DNA of 64,000 nucleotides from Oscillospiraceae bacterium (lineage in GTDB: Bacteria; Bacillota; Clostridia; Oscillospirales; CAG-272), in assembly GCA_015065385.1 (NCBI GenBank), contig SVQK01000024.1, positions 1 through 64,000 on the forward strand, read 5' to 3'. Shown in pieces: positions 35,663 through 44,644 of this stretch; the stretch's first letter is position 1, and every line of letters starts with the position of its first letter. The notes under the pieces were generated by a model that made no database searches, was not told the origin of the DNA, and saw nothing but the letters and a program-made list of their open reading frames with translations. Both the position numbers and the translations under genes were made by a program.

Positions 35663-36403
35663 TCAGACGCCCATCTGAGGCTTTTTGCCCGTCAGATCCC
35701 GGATCACCGCTCCGGCGAGGATCAGACCGGCGGCGGACGGAACGAAGGCGATGCTCCCGGGGACGGAACGCTTCACTCCGGCGGCCGGATCCTCCGGGTC
35801 GGGCGGCGCGGCGGGGGTCAGCGGCTTTTCCTTCGAGTAGACCACCTTGAGCTTTTTGATCCCGCGTTTTTTCAGCTCCGTCCGCATGACCCGGGCCAGC
35901 GGATCGACGGAGGTTTTGAAGACGTCGGCGACCTCGAAGGCGGCGGGATCCAGTTTGTTCCCGGCTCCCATCGAGGAGATGATCGGGACTCCGGCGGCGT
36001 CGGCCTGCATCACGAGCCCGATTTTCCCCGTGACGGTGTCGATGGCGTCCACAATGTAGTCGTACTTTGAAAAATCAAACGACGCGGCGGTCTCGGGGCT
36101 GTAGAAGGCCTGTATGGGCGTGACGCGGCAGTCGGGGTTGATATCGGCGATCCGCTCCGCCATGACCTCGACCTTCGGGCGTCCGACGGTGGAGCGGAGC
36201 GCGATGATTTGGCGGTTGAGGTTGGAGAGGGAGACGACGTCGCTGTCGATCAGATCCAGCGCGCCGATGCCGGACCGTGCCAGAGCCTCCGCCGCAAATC
36301 CGCCCACCCCTCCGACGCCGAACACGGCCACTCTCGAACGGGCGAGCGTTTCGAGAGCTTCCCGTCCGATGAGAAGCTCCGTGCGCGAAAATGGATTCTG
36401 CAT
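35663..36403 (-). CDS. tcdA: tRNA threonylcarbamoyladenosine dehydratase (ThiF/MoeB superfamily)
   Basis: A 246-residue E1-like adenylating enzyme. The dinucleotide-binding GVGGVGGFAAEAL is at about residues 29-41, followed by DLIDSDVVSLSNLNRQ and VDAIDTVTGKIGL. The length and C-terminal VPGSIAFVPSAAGLILAG match TcdA (CsdL), which cyclises t6A37 of tRNA to ct6A. The upstream open frame overlapping YitT is not coding; the ATG at 36403 is preceded by AGAGGAA. It lies in an apparent operon MBL hydrolase-YitT-tcdA-TtcA-like. Confidence 0.88.
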   Translation of the reverse strand: MQNPFSRTELLIGREALETLARSRVAVFGVGGVGGFAAEALARSGIGALDLIDSDVVSLSNLNRQIIALRSTVGRPKVEVMAERIADINPDCRVTPIQAFYSPETAASFDFSKYDYIVDAIDTVTGKIGLVMQADAAGVPIISSMGAGNKLDPAAFEVADVFKTSVDPLARVMRTELKKRGIKKLKVVYSKEKPLTPAAPPDPEDPAAGVKRSVPGSIAFVPSAAGLILAGAVIRDLTGKKPQMGV

Positions 36404-36447
36404 GTGTATAGTTCCTCTTGCCCGGTCAGCCCGGGCGTCTGTTTCTG

Positions 36448-37359
36448 TCAGCTTCTGCTGCGGAACACATCCGTTACGTCGAGCAGGGAGATAAAGGCCG
36501 AGGGATCCTCCCTGTGGACGACGGTTTTCAGTTTTCCGATCCCGAACTGGTTGGTGACGAAATAGATGACGGCCTTTTCCTCGCCGGAATATCCTCCCGT
36601 GGCCCGCAGAACCGTTCCGGACGCGGAGAAGGACTCCGACAGCGCGCGGGAGACAGCCTCGGGCTTTCCCGTGACGATCATCGCGCACTTGGATTTGTTG
36701 ATGCCCTCCACCACGAAATCCACGGTTTTCGATCCGACGAAGTAGGTGACGATGGAGTAGAGGGGCAGGATCCAGCTGTGGATGGCGATGCCGCACGCGA
36801 TGTACAGAACGGTGTTGAACACCAGCACGAAGGATCCGATGGAGATCCCGATCCGCTTGGCGAACACCACGGACAGCACGTCGATTCCGTCGATGGCTCC
36901 GCCGAACCGGATGGTCAGCCCGCTGCCGACGCCGGAGATCGCCCCGCCGAAGATGGCGCAGAGCAAAAGATCCGACCCGGCCAGCGGCGAGACGAAAGAC
37001 ACGTCCACGGGCAGAACGTCCATGATCAGCCACGACACGAAGGAGTAGACCCCGACCGCCCAGAGCGAATACGCTGTGAAAGCGAATCCCTGTTTTTTCA
37101 CGGCAAAGAGGAAGATCGGCAGATTGAAGAGAAGCAGGAAGAGGGGCAGGGTCAGCCAGCCCGGCGTGACCTGATCGAGCAGCATGGACAGGCCGGAAAT
37201 GCCGCTGTCATAGAGCTTGACGGGGAAGAGAAAAACGGTCACCCCGAACGCGTTGACGACGCCGGCCAGTGTCAGAGCAGCGAAACTGACGGGGTTCAGC
37301 GTGCGGACGCTCTCCCGGATGCGGCTCGGGATCCGGGCGGGCGCTTTCGGTTTCGGCAT
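36448..37359 (-). CDS. YitT family membrane protein (DUF161/DUF2179)
   Basis: A 303-residue protein with five or six hydrophobic helices in the first 210 residues (GVVNAFGVTVFLFPVKLYDSGISGLSMLL; GGAISGVGSGLTIRFGGAIDGIDVLSVVF) and a soluble C-terminal DUF2179 domain of about 80 residues (SKCAMIVTGKPEAVSRAL, IYFVTNQFGIGKLKTVVHREDPSAFISL). Homologues are common in Firmicutes and their substrate is unknown. It follows the MBL hydrolase by 27 bases. Confidence 0.9.
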   Translation of the reverse strand: MPKPKAPARIPSRIRESVRTLNPVSFAALTLAGVVNAFGVTVFLFPVKLYDSGISGLSMLLDQVTPGWLTLPLFLLLFNLPIFLFAVKKQGFAFTAYSLWAVGVYSFVSWLIMDVLPVDVSFVSPLAGSDLLLCAIFGGAISGVGSGLTIRFGGAIDGIDVLSVVFAKRIGISIGSFVLVFNTVLYIACGIAIHSWILPLYSIVTYFVGSKTVDFVVEGINKSKCAMIVTGKPEAVSRALSESFSASGTVLRATGGYSGEEKAVIYFVTNQFGIGKLKTVVHREDPSAFISLLDVTDVFRSRS

Positions 37360-37386
37360 CGGAAACCTCCTTTTCCGAAGGCGGCG

Positions 37387-38031
37387 TTACAGCTTCAGCT
37401 CGACCCGGATGCCCTCCCCGACGAGCGCGGCGAATGCGGCTCCGTCTTCCGGCTTTCCGACGATCGAGCCGAAGTGCGTGGGGATCGCGGCGGCGGGTTT
37501 CATGCGGTTCACCAGTTCCGCGGCCTCTTTCGCGGTCATGGTGTACTTGCCGCCAACCGGAACCAGCGCGGCGTCGCACCGGACGGATTCGAGTTCGGGA
37601 ATCGCGTCCGTGTCTCCGGCGACATAGATCCGCGCGCCGCCGAGGGTCACGATATAGCCCGTCCACTGATTCCGCTTCGGATGGAAGGGTTTCAAGCGGT
37701 TGTAGGCGGGGACGGCTTCAAACGGGATCCCGGCTGCCTCGCCCGACTGACCGGGAACGGCGGTGACGAGGGGCAGGGACACGCTTTCCTTCGCCTGATC
37801 CGCCATGGAAGCCGGAACGACCAGCACGGTCCCGGGCTTTGACACCTTTGCGATATCGGCGGGGGAGAAGTGGTCCCCGTGGGCGTGGGTGACGAAAACG
37901 ACGTCGGCGTCGCGCGGTTCTCCGGCGATCTCAAGCGGATCGAAGCGGACGACGGTTCCTCCGCAGGCGGCCCGGATGCTGCTCTGCGTGTTGACGGAAA
38001 TGCCGTCGAGAATGGCGGACAGGTTGTCCAT
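37387..38031 (-). CDS. MBL-fold metal-dependent hydrolase (UPF0173-like)
   Basis: A 214-residue metallo-beta-lactamase-fold protein. The metal-binding motif is VTHAHGDHFSP (HxHxDH). Later ligands may be the His of the WTGYIVTLGGARIYVAGDTDAIPEL stretch (Asp) and IPTHFGSIVG (His). The short length and arrangement fit the UPF0173 group of uncharacterised hydrolases. First gene of the four-gene minus-strand unit. Confidence 0.85.
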   Translation of the reverse strand: MDNLSAILDGISVNTQSSIRAACGGTVVRFDPLEIAGEPRDADVVFVTHAHGDHFSPADIAKVSKPGTVLVVPASMADQAKESVSLPLVTAVPGQSGEAAGIPFEAVPAYNRLKPFHPKRNQWTGYIVTLGGARIYVAGDTDAIPELESVRCDAALVPVGGKYTMTAKEAAELVNRMKPAAAIPTHFGSIVGKPEDGAAFAALVGEGIRVELKL

Positions 38032-38066
38032 GTGTGCGGCCTCCCTTGCGTGATTTCATTTTTTCA

Positions 38067-38095
38067 ATTATACCACGTTTTCCGGAAAAACGCAA
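38067..38095 (-). promoter_or_regulatory. Promoter of the MBL-yitT-tcdA-ttcA-like unit
   Basis: Minus strand TTGCGT (38090-38095) and TATAAT (38067-38072), 17 bases apart, about 35 bases before the first start codon. Confidence 0.8.
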
Positions 38096-38112
38096 GAGGC
38101 TGGCGGCGCGGC

Positions 38113-38141
38113 TTGATTTTCTGCTTTGGTTGTGCTATACT
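38113..38141 (+). promoter_or_regulatory. Promoter of the second GH43 cluster
   Basis: TTGATT (38113-38118) and TATACT (38136-38141) with a 17-base spacer, about 45 bases before the GH43 start. Confidence 0.72.
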
Positions 38142-38188
38142 GTTTCCGGCGGGAACTGTCCCGATCACGACTGAACCGGAGGAAAGCC

Positions 38189-39124
38189 ATGAGATTTACC
38201 GTACACAATCCGCTGGACGAAGGCTGGTACGCCGATCCCGAAGCGCGTTTTTACGAGGGGCGGTACTATATCTACGTCACCCACTCCCTTCCGTATGACG
38301 AACAGCTCAACCACACCTGCTTTGTTTCGGACGACCTGACAAACTGGGAGAAGATCGAAAACATCATCGACATGAGCGGATTCCCGTGGGTGAAAGCCGC
38401 CGTCTGGGCACCGACGATCGAAGAGGTCGGCGGGAAGTACTACTACATCTTCGCCTCGAACGACGTTCCGCACAAGAGCGAGGTTGGGGGACTGGAGATC
38501 GCGGTGTCGGATTCCCCGGCGGGTCCGTTCCGCGCCCTGCTCGACCGTCCGCTCGTGGGAGAATTCCACAACGGCGCGCAGCCGATCGACGCCCATCTCT
38601 TCAAGGACGACGACGGGACGGTCTACCTGTACTACGGCGGATGGGGACACTGCAATATCGTGAAAATGAACGCTGAGATGACGGGATTCGTTCCCTTCGA
38701 GGACGGCGTCGTGTTCCGCGAGATCACGCCTCCGGACTATGTTGAGGGGCCGTGCATGCTCAAGCGGAACGGTCGGTATCACTTCATGTGGTCCGCGGGC
38801 GGATGGACGGACGGGAGCTACCGGGTCAACACCGCGACGTCGGACAAGCCGTGGGGACCGTTCGAGACCGCCCGGACCATTCTCTCCACCGGGGACAGCA
38901 AGATCGCAAACGGGCCGGGGCACAACGGATTCCTGTACCTCCCGGAGGAGGACCGGTATCTGATGGTCTACCACCGCCATAAGCCGGGGCTGCGCAACGG
39001 AAACGCCCGGTTCCTCTGCATCGACCGGATGGATCTGGACGAAAACGGCGAGATTCTGCCGGTCACGATGACGGAGAACTGGACCTATGACTCGGACGCG
39101 GAGAGCGCCGGGAAAGCGGAATAA
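38189..39124 (+). CDS. GH43-family glycoside hydrolase
   Basis: A 311-residue five-bladed propeller enzyme. The catalytic triad is likely the Asp in GWYADPEARFYEGRYY, the Asp in PIDAHLFKDDDG and the Glu in VEGPCMLKRNGRYHFMWSAGGW. It shares these with the other GH43 protein (21835-22818) but is otherwise only distantly similar. No signal peptide. The ATG at 38189 follows GGAGG. First gene of a cluster with a small Cys-rich protein and a TIM-barrel sugar enzyme. Confidence 0.9.
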   Translation: MRFTVHNPLDEGWYADPEARFYEGRYYIYVTHSLPYDEQLNHTCFVSDDLTNWEKIENIIDMSGFPWVKAAVWAPTIEEVGGKYYYIFASNDVPHKSEVGGLEIAVSDSPAGPFRALLDRPLVGEFHNGAQPIDAHLFKDDDGTVYLYYGGWGHCNIVKMNAEMTGFVPFEDGVVFREITPPDYVEGPCMLKRNGRYHFMWSAGGWTDGSYRVNTATSDKPWGPFETARTILSTGDSKIANGPGHNGFLYLPEEDRYLMVYHRHKPGLRNGNARFLCIDRMDLDENGEILPVTMTENWTYDSDAESAGKAE

Positions 39125-39176
39125 AGACGTCGATCGGGGGACATCCTGTTGTCCGGAAGGGAAAGGAGGGTGAGGC

Positions 39177-39386
39177 ATGCCGAAGAGCATTCTCATCAAG
39201 GACACCACAAAGGAGGAGCGGGAGGAGATCGTCCGCCGTTCGCTCGACTGCGGGGGAGGCTGCGAGAACTGTTCCTCCTGCTGGCTCGGGGGAGGTTCCC
39301 CGTGGAAGATGTTCGAAGACTATATCGAGGGGAAAAAGGAAATCGCGGAAATCAACCGGGAATACCGGGCGAGTTTACAGAGATAG
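39177..39386 (+). CDS. Small cysteine-rich protein, unknown function
   Basis: A 69-residue protein with an excellent ribosome site (AAGGAGG, eight bases before the ATG). Its centre is CGGGCENCSSCWLGGG, four cysteines that could hold a metal ion or an iron-sulfur cluster, flanked by a Lys/Glu-rich helix (KEEREEIVRRSLD) and a C-terminal helix (EDYIEGKKEIAEINREYRA). I recall similar short Clostridia proteins that databases label inconsistently. It lies between GH43 and a TIM-barrel protein and is probably co-transcribed. Function unknown. Confidence 0.75.
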   Translation: MPKSILIKDTTKEEREEIVRRSLDCGGGCENCSSCWLGGGSPWKMFEDYIEGKKEIAEINREYRASLQR

Positions 39387-39413
39387 CATTCAGATGGATC
39401 GGAGGGGTTCGCT

Positions 39414-40274
39414 ATGTTTCAGCAGAAGCTGTGTATCGCGCTCATGAGTCCGTACGGGGACGCCCGTCTGACGAACGACGAGGAGATCCGCCTCATGCGG
39501 AAGACGGGATTCGAGGGATTCTTCTCCGGATGGGGAGGACTTGACGCCCTGAAGGCCTGCCGGAGGACCGCGGACGAATGCGGGATGCTGTATCAGTCGG
39601 TGCACGCCCCCTTCGGAAACGCGCGGAAGTTCTGGCACGGAACAGACGAGGAGGCGCAGGCGTCCGTGGACGAGCTTACCCGCTGCCTCGAGGACTGCGC
39701 GGAGGTCGAGGTGCCGATCATGGTCGCCCATGTCTTCATCGGATTCGAGGATCACGAGCCGAACGAAAGGGGCCTTGCCAACTACGAAAAGCTCATGATC
39801 CGCGCGCGTCAGCTCGGCGTGAAGATCGCCTTTGAGAACACCGAGGGCATGGAGTATCTGGACGCCGTCATGAAGCTGGCGGAGGAGTACCGGGACGCGG
39901 TCGGATTCTGCTGGGACACAGGCCATGAGATGTGCTACAACTATTCGGAGGATATGCCGGGACGCTATCCGGGACGCCTCATCGCAACGCACATCAGCGA
40001 CAACCTCGGGATCCGGGATTACGGCGGCGCGATCACATGGATCGACGATCTGCACCTTCTGCCCTTCGACGGCGCGGGGGACTGGGAGGGGATCGCGCGG
40101 CGGCTCGGCATGTTCGACGGCCCCCTGACCTTCGAGCTGACCACCCATTCCAAACCGGAGCGGCATGAGAACGACAAATACGCCCGCCTCTCCCCCGAGG
40201 AATACCTCGCCGAAGCCTACGCCCGCGCCTGCCGCCTCGCCGCAATGGTGAAGAGGGCAAGGGACGAAAAATAA
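39414..40274 (+). CDS. Sugar phosphate isomerase/epimerase-like TIM-barrel protein
   Basis: A 286-residue xylose-isomerase-like barrel protein. Metal ligands probably include the Glu in VKIAFENTEGMEYL, the Asp/His in GFCWDTGHEMCYN, the His in RLIATHISDNLG and the Glu in LTFELTTHSK. Only weakly similar to the paralogue at 11167-11988. It may interconvert the sugar freed by the GH43 enzyme upstream. The gene starts 27 bases after the small Cys-rich gene. Confidence 0.82.
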   Translation: MFQQKLCIALMSPYGDARLTNDEEIRLMRKTGFEGFFSGWGGLDALKACRRTADECGMLYQSVHAPFGNARKFWHGTDEEAQASVDELTRCLEDCAEVEVPIMVAHVFIGFEDHEPNERGLANYEKLMIRARQLGVKIAFENTEGMEYLDAVMKLAEEYRDAVGFCWDTGHEMCYNYSEDMPGRYPGRLIATHISDNLGIRDYGGAITWIDDLHLLPFDGAGDWEGIARRLGMFDGPLTFELTTHSKPERHENDKYARLSPEEYLAEAYARACRLAAMVKRARDEK

Positions 40275-40280
40275 AAAGCC

Positions 40281-40321
40281 GGAGGCTGATCCATCCCGAA
40301 TCCGGGGTGAGACCGGCCTCC
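40281..40321. terminator. Possible terminator between TIM-barrel and YgjP-like genes
   Basis: GGAGGC (40281-40286) pairs with GCCTCC (40316-40321) around a GC-rich loop, between convergent genes; flanking AAAAA and TTGTTTATT stretches give weak A/T runs on the two sides. Confidence 0.45.
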
Positions 40322-40326
40322 CTTGT

Positions 40327-40947
40327 TTATTCTCCCGTCATCCGCGCCATGATCGCGCCGCCGTGTTCTTTCAGCCAGCGGAGCCGGAGCTTGTAGTCGG
40401 GGCAGACCCGCGCCACCTCGGCCCAGAACCGCGGCGAGTGATTCATCTCCAACCGGTGGCAGAGCTCGTGGATCACCACATAGTCCCTCACCTCGGGCGG
40501 CGTCAGCATCAGCAGGCAGTTGAAATTCAGATTCCCCGCAGACGAGCAGGATCCCCACCGGGTCTTCTGATTCCGGACGGTGATCCGCCCGTAGGTGACG
40601 CCGACCAATGGCGCGTACCGTCTGACTCTCTCCGGAAGATCAAGCAGGGCGTCCTCCGCCAGCGCCCGGATCTGCTCTGCGCCGAGCTTTTCCGCCGGCA
40701 TGCTTTCGTTTGCCCGCCGCAGATCCTCCTGCTTTTTGAGGTGGGATCGGAGCCAGCCTTCCCTGCTTTTCAGAAAGGACAGCAGAAAGGCGTCGTCGCA
40801 CCGGCGGGGAGCGCGGAGAAAGAAGGTTCCGTCCCGTTTCAGCTCGAGCGAGACGGTCTTCCGATCCGACCGCACTACGGGGACGGTCTTCTGCGCGTCC
40901 CCGCCGAGGGAGAAGGGAAGGGGCAGCGCGTCGGATAGGCGTTTCAT
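40327..40947 (-). CDS. YgjP-like zinc metallopeptidase domain protein (DUF45)
   Basis: A 206-residue protein of the YgjP/SprT-like M48-related group. Zinc site HELCH (H160, E161, H164) with a third His at about 170 (NHSPRFW). The conserved TRWGSCSSAGNLNFN precedes it. The N-terminal half is a beta-rich domain. Homologues are widespread and their substrate is not known. It is 24 bases after the SGNH hydrolase gene and likely in its operon. Confidence 0.88.
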   Translation of the reverse strand: MKRLSDALPLPFSLGGDAQKTVPVVRSDRKTVSLELKRDGTFFLRAPRRCDDAFLLSFLKSREGWLRSHLKKQEDLRRANESMPAEKLGAEQIRALAEDALLDLPERVRRYAPLVGVTYGRITVRNQKTRWGSCSSAGNLNFNCLLMLTPPEVRDYVVIHELCHRLEMNHSPRFWAEVARVCPDYKLRLRWLKEHGGAIMARMTGE

Positions 40948-40971
40948 CGTTCAAATCCCGCGATCCGACCG

Positions 40972-41598
40972 TCAGGCCATCGTCCGGAAGGTCCTGATCC
41001 ACGCGTCGGCGATGAGCTGGTGTCCCGCGGGGGTCGGATGGACGCCGTCGCCCAGCCAGTACGAGGCGGGAACCGTTTCCGCCGCTTCGTCGAACATCTT
41101 CTGCAGCGGCAGGAAGGTCACGCCGCACTCCTCCGCGATCTGCCGGACCGCCGCCGCGCGCATTTCGGTCTCGGAGCGGAATGCATCCCAAAGGCCTTCC
41201 GTAGCGGATGCCTTCAGCACGAAGGGCTCCATGAGAATCATTTTTATTCCGGGAAGACGCTTCTGCGTGTCCGTTACGAGCATTTTGTAGACGTTGTAGA
41301 AGCGGTCCGCCTCCACGCCGTTTTTGCCTCCGAATTCGTGCCACACGTCGTTCACGCCGATGAGGATCGAGAGCAGATCCGGTTCGTGGTTCCAGCAGTC
41401 GCACTTGATGCGGGCGTAGACGTCCACGATGCGGTTGCCGCTGATGCCGAGGTTGACGAAGTCGTATTTGCCGGGCTCGTCCGCGCCGAGACGGGACGCG
41501 ATCAGGCACGCGTAGCCCTGCCCGATCGGGATCAGGCTGCCGGAGTGGTTGTTGCGGCCGACGTCGGTGATGGAATCGCCCTGAAACAGGATTTTCAT
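40972..41598 (-). CDS. SGNH/GDSL-family hydrolase (esterase)
   Basis: A 208-residue GDSL esterase. Block I is FQGDSITDVGRNN (Ser at about residue 9), block II NLGISGNR, block III IGVNDVWHEF, and block V DGVHPTPAGH with the catalytic Asp/His. Such enzymes deacetylate sugars, xylan or peptidoglycan. No signal peptide. The ATG at 41598 is chosen by family start; the longer frame overlaps the GH38 gene and is spurious. Its promoter diverges from that of GH38 and both contain arms of one inverted repeat. Confidence 0.88.
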   Translation of the reverse strand: MKILFQGDSITDVGRNNHSGSLIPIGQGYACLIASRLGADEPGKYDFVNLGISGNRIVDVYARIKCDCWNHEPDLLSILIGVNDVWHEFGGKNGVEADRFYNVYKMLVTDTQKRLPGIKMILMEPFVLKASATEGLWDAFRSETEMRAAAVRQIAEECGVTFLPLQKMFDEAAETVPASYWLGDGVHPTPAGHQLIADAWIRTFRTMA

Positions 41599-41644
41599 GA
41601 ATAGTCCTCCTCTGTCCGGGATCGCCCCGGGTGTTTTCATCCTA

Positions 41645-41673
41645 ATTGTACCACAGAGCCATCCCCCGCGCAA
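41645..41673 (-). promoter_or_regulatory. Promoter of the SGNH/YgjP unit
   Basis: Minus strand TTGCGC (41668-41673) and TACAAT (41645-41650), 17 bases apart. The -35 lies within the left arm of the 14-bp inverted repeat. Confidence 0.7.
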
Positions 41674-41711
41674 GACTTTCTTATGGAAAATGCTTGACTT
41701 GCGCGGGGGAT
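41661..41711. promoter_or_regulatory. Perfect 14-bp inverted repeat over divergent promoters (candidate operator)
   Basis: ATCCCCCGCGCAAG (41661-41674) is exactly mirrored by CTTGCGCGGGGGAT (41698-41711), arms 37 bases centre to centre. The left arm covers the -35 of the SGNH promoter and the right arm the spacer of the GH38 promoter. A protein bound to both arms could control both genes. Confidence 0.65.
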
Positions 41712-41722
41712 TTGGATATAAT
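41694..41722 (+). promoter_or_regulatory. Promoter of the GH38 gene
   Basis: TTGACT (41694-41699) and TATAAT (41717-41722), 17 bases apart, about 80 bases before the GH38 start. Confidence 0.8.
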
Positions 41723-41799
41723 GGACACAGAACCGGGCTTTGAACCGGCTGAATTGATGCAAATTGAAGAAACGCGGGCAACCGCGGAAAGGATCTGAC

Positions 41800-44619
41800 A
41801 TGACGTTTATCGGGAAACTGAAACGGCTGCAGGAGGTTTCGGGAGTCAACTACTGGGCACAGCGTCTGTACGCCGAGCTCTGCTACATGGCCTGCCTGTC
41901 CTCCGTGCGGGATCATATCTACGACGAAAGGCTGGAGGAGGCTGCGGATTACCTTCTCGGCGCACTCGGACGGAACCACACCGTCGGGCGCGAGGAGGGC
42001 GAGGCGGCGGAAAAGATGCTCGCGGATCTCTCCCCCGCGGCGAAGTCCCTGAAAGTTTACTGCATCTCCCACGCGCACATCGACATGAACTGGATGTGGG
42101 GCTTTCAGGAGACGGCGGCGGTGACCGTGGACACCTTCCGGACGGTTTTGAACCTGATGAAGGAGTACCCGGACTTCACCTTTGCCCAGTCCCAGGCGTC
42201 CACCTACCGGATCATCGAGGACTACGCCCCGGAGATGCTCGACGAGATCCGGAAGTACGTCCGAGAAGGCCGGTGGGAGGTGTCCGCCTCCACATGGACC
42301 GAGACCGACAAGAACATGCCGAACGGCGAGTCGCTCTCCCGCCACATCCTCTATACAAAGCGGTATCTCGGCAGCCTGCTCGGGATCGATCCCGACTCCA
42401 TCCGCATCGACTTCGAGCCGGACACCTTCGGCCACAACATCAACGTCCCGGAGATCTGTCAGAACGGCGGGATCGACTATTACTACCACATGAGGGCGAA
42501 CGACGACCGGCCCGAGCTCTACCGGTGGCGCGCGAAGTCCGGCAAGGAGCTGATCGTCTTCCACGACGTCAAGTCCTACAACAGCGACATCGGCCTGCGC
42601 ACCTTCGAGGATCTGCCCCTGTTCTGCGCAAAGAACGGCACGGACACCTACCTCAAGGTCTACGGCGTCGGCGACCACGGCGGCGGACCCACCCGGAACG
42701 ACATCGAGCGGATCATCGACGACGCGTCCTTCCCGCTCTATCCGACCATTGAATTCGGCACCTACGCGAAGTTCTTCGTAGCGGCGGAAAAGATCCGGGA
42801 TTCCCTCCCGCTGATCGACCACGAGCTGAACTTCGTCTTCACCGGCTGCTACACCTCCCAGAGCCGCATCAAGATGGCCAACCGGATCGCCGAGGACCGC
42901 GCCGCGGAATCCGAAGCGCTGGCGGCTGCGTCCACCGCTCTGACCGGCGCTCCGACGAGAACGGGCATTCTCCGCCGTTCGTGGGAGCAGATCCTGTTCA
43001 ATCACTTCCACGACATTCTCCCCGGCTCCGGCATCATGGAGACCCGCGAATACGCGATGGGACATTTTCAGGACGCGCTGGCCGGGATCAACACCACCGC
43101 CAACTCCGCGATGCGGGAGCTTGCTGACGCCATGGACGTCTCCGCCATCCCCTTCGAGCCGGACAACTTCACAAGATCCGAAGGCGGCGGCGTTGGATTC
43201 GCCGTGGACCACGGCTCAGGATACCGGTTCCCGCAGGCCGAAAGAGGAAGAGGGCCCGTGCGCGCCATCCACCTGTTCAACGAGACCATGTACGACCGGG
43301 AGGAATGCGCCGAGGTCACGGTCTGGGATTATCACTACGACCTCTCCCGCGCCGTGATCACGGATACCGACGGCAATCCGGTTCCCTTCGAAGTCCTCTC
43401 TTCGGGACAAGGCTACTGGGGACACTCGTTCACCAAGCTCCTGATCCGGGTGAAGGTCCCGGCGTTCGGCTGGACAACGTACGTTCTGAAGCTCCGGGAA
43501 TACGATTCCGTCTCGTGCATCGCCACGGACAACCTCTCGGGCGACTGGTGCGACTACATCACGGATCACCCGTTTGTTCTCGAAAACGGACAGCTGAGAG
43601 CGGTCTTCGATCCCATGACCTTCGCCATGACGGAGCTGACCGACAAGACGACCGGGGAGCGGATCGTCACGCCCGACAAGCCCTCCGCCCTGTTCCGGTA
43701 CATTAAGGAAAACCCGCGCCACGGCATGACCGCGTGGAGAGTCGGGCCGTACATGAGCGTGGAGACGCTGAATGCCGAGGAAAGGGACGTCCGCCTCATG
43801 GACTGCGGATCGACGGGGCTGCGGAGCTGGCTCAGATATCGGACGTCGTTCGCCTCCTCGACTCTCACCGTCACCGCCGAGCTGCGCGGAGAGTCGAAGA
43901 TTCTGAATTTCCACATCGACGTTGACTGGCATGAGATTGGGCGCGGCGGAGACTATGTGCCCCAGCTCAACTTCGCCTTCCCGGTCGCCTATGCCGCGGG
44001 AAACTACACCTACGATATCCCGATGGGTACGATCACCCGCGGGGACATCGCCCACGACGTGCCGGGCAACTCCTTCATGCGGATCGAAAAGGCGGCGGGC
44101 GGGAACGCGGCGTTCCTCGTCACGGACACCAAATACGGATTCCGGGGACACGACAACGCAGGAGCCGTTACCCTGATCCGGGGCTCTGTCGATCCCGATC
44201 CGTGGCCGGAGCGCGGCGCCCATCATATCAACGTGGGCGTCGGGATCGCCTCTGCGGACGAGCAGAAGAAGCTCGCCGTGGCGTACGTCCACCCGATCTC
44301 CTTCAACGCGGGCGTGAAACACGAGGGCGGGCGGCTGCCTCTATCGGGGTCCTTCCTCACGCTCGGGGATTCTGCGGACCGGATCATGGTGTCCGGCGTG
44401 AAGAACGGCGAGGACGGCGGGCTGATCGTCCGGGTCGCCGACTTCGCGGGCCGCGGCGGGACAGTCTCGCTGACGCTGTCGGACTATGCCCCCGCGCCGA
44501 AAAAAGCCTCCCTCGTGGACGTGACCGAGCGGCATGTCCTCGGGGACTGCTCCATCGACGGGCGGACCGTGTCCTTCGAGATCGATCCCTTCGCCATGGC
44601 CACCGTCAGGATCGAATAA
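41800..44619 (+). CDS. GH38-family alpha-mannosidase
   Basis: A 939-residue retaining alpha-mannosidase. The zinc-binding start motif is SHAHIDMNWMWG, the catalytic nucleophile is D208 in FEPDTFGHN, and a third metal-site region is GVGDHGGGPTRNDIERI. After the barrel come NHFHDILPGSG (the conserved His region) and the C-terminal beta-sandwich domains (NFHIDVDWHEIGRGGDYVPQLNFAFP). No signal peptide, so it presumably acts on imported manno-oligosaccharides. The ATG at 41800 follows GGAAAGGA. Together with two GH92 enzymes it gives the window a full alpha-mannose set. Confidence 0.93.
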   Translation: MTFIGKLKRLQEVSGVNYWAQRLYAELCYMACLSSVRDHIYDERLEEAADYLLGALGRNHTVGREEGEAAEKMLADLSPAAKSLKVYCISHAHIDMNWMWGFQETAAVTVDTFRTVLNLMKEYPDFTFAQSQASTYRIIEDYAPEMLDEIRKYVREGRWEVSASTWTETDKNMPNGESLSRHILYTKRYLGSLLGIDPDSIRIDFEPDTFGHNINVPEICQNGGIDYYYHMRANDDRPELYRWRAKSGKELIVFHDVKSYNSDIGLRTFEDLPLFCAKNGTDTYLKVYGVGDHGGGPTRNDIERIIDDASFPLYPTIEFGTYAKFFVAAEKIRDSLPLIDHELNFVFTGCYTSQSRIKMANRIAEDRAAESEALAAASTALTGAPTRTGILRRSWEQILFNHFHDILPGSGIMETREYAMGHFQDALAGINTTANSAMRELADAMDVSAIPFEPDNFTRSEGGGVGFAVDHGSGYRFPQAERGRGPVRAIHLFNETMYDREECAEVTVWDYHYDLSRAVITDTDGNPVPFEVLSSGQGYWGHSFTKLLIRVKVPAFGWTTYVLKLREYDSVSCIATDNLSGDWCDYITDHPFVLENGQLRAVFDPMTFAMTELTDKTTGERIVTPDKPSALFRYIKENPRHGMTAWRVGPYMSVETLNAEERDVRLMDCGSTGLRSWLRYRTSFASSTLTVTAELRGESKILNFHIDVDWHEIGRGGDYVPQLNFAFPVAYAAGNYTYDIPMGTITRGDIAHDVPGNSFMRIEKAAGGNAAFLVTDTKYGFRGHDNAGAVTLIRGSVDPDPWPERGAHHINVGVGIASADEQKKLAVAYVHPISFNAGVKHEGGRLPLSGSFLTLGDSADRIMVSGVKNGEDGGLIVRVADFAGRGGTVSLTLSDYAPAPKKASLVDVTERHVLGDCSIDGRTVSFEIDPFAMATVRIE

Positions 44620-44644
44620 TCGCCGGAACGCATTCCATCCTCAG

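Noticed and set aside
41599-43212. Upstream extension of the SGNH hydrolase frame
   Set aside because: It is antisense to the GH38 gene; the GDSL block I begins at the ATG at 41598.
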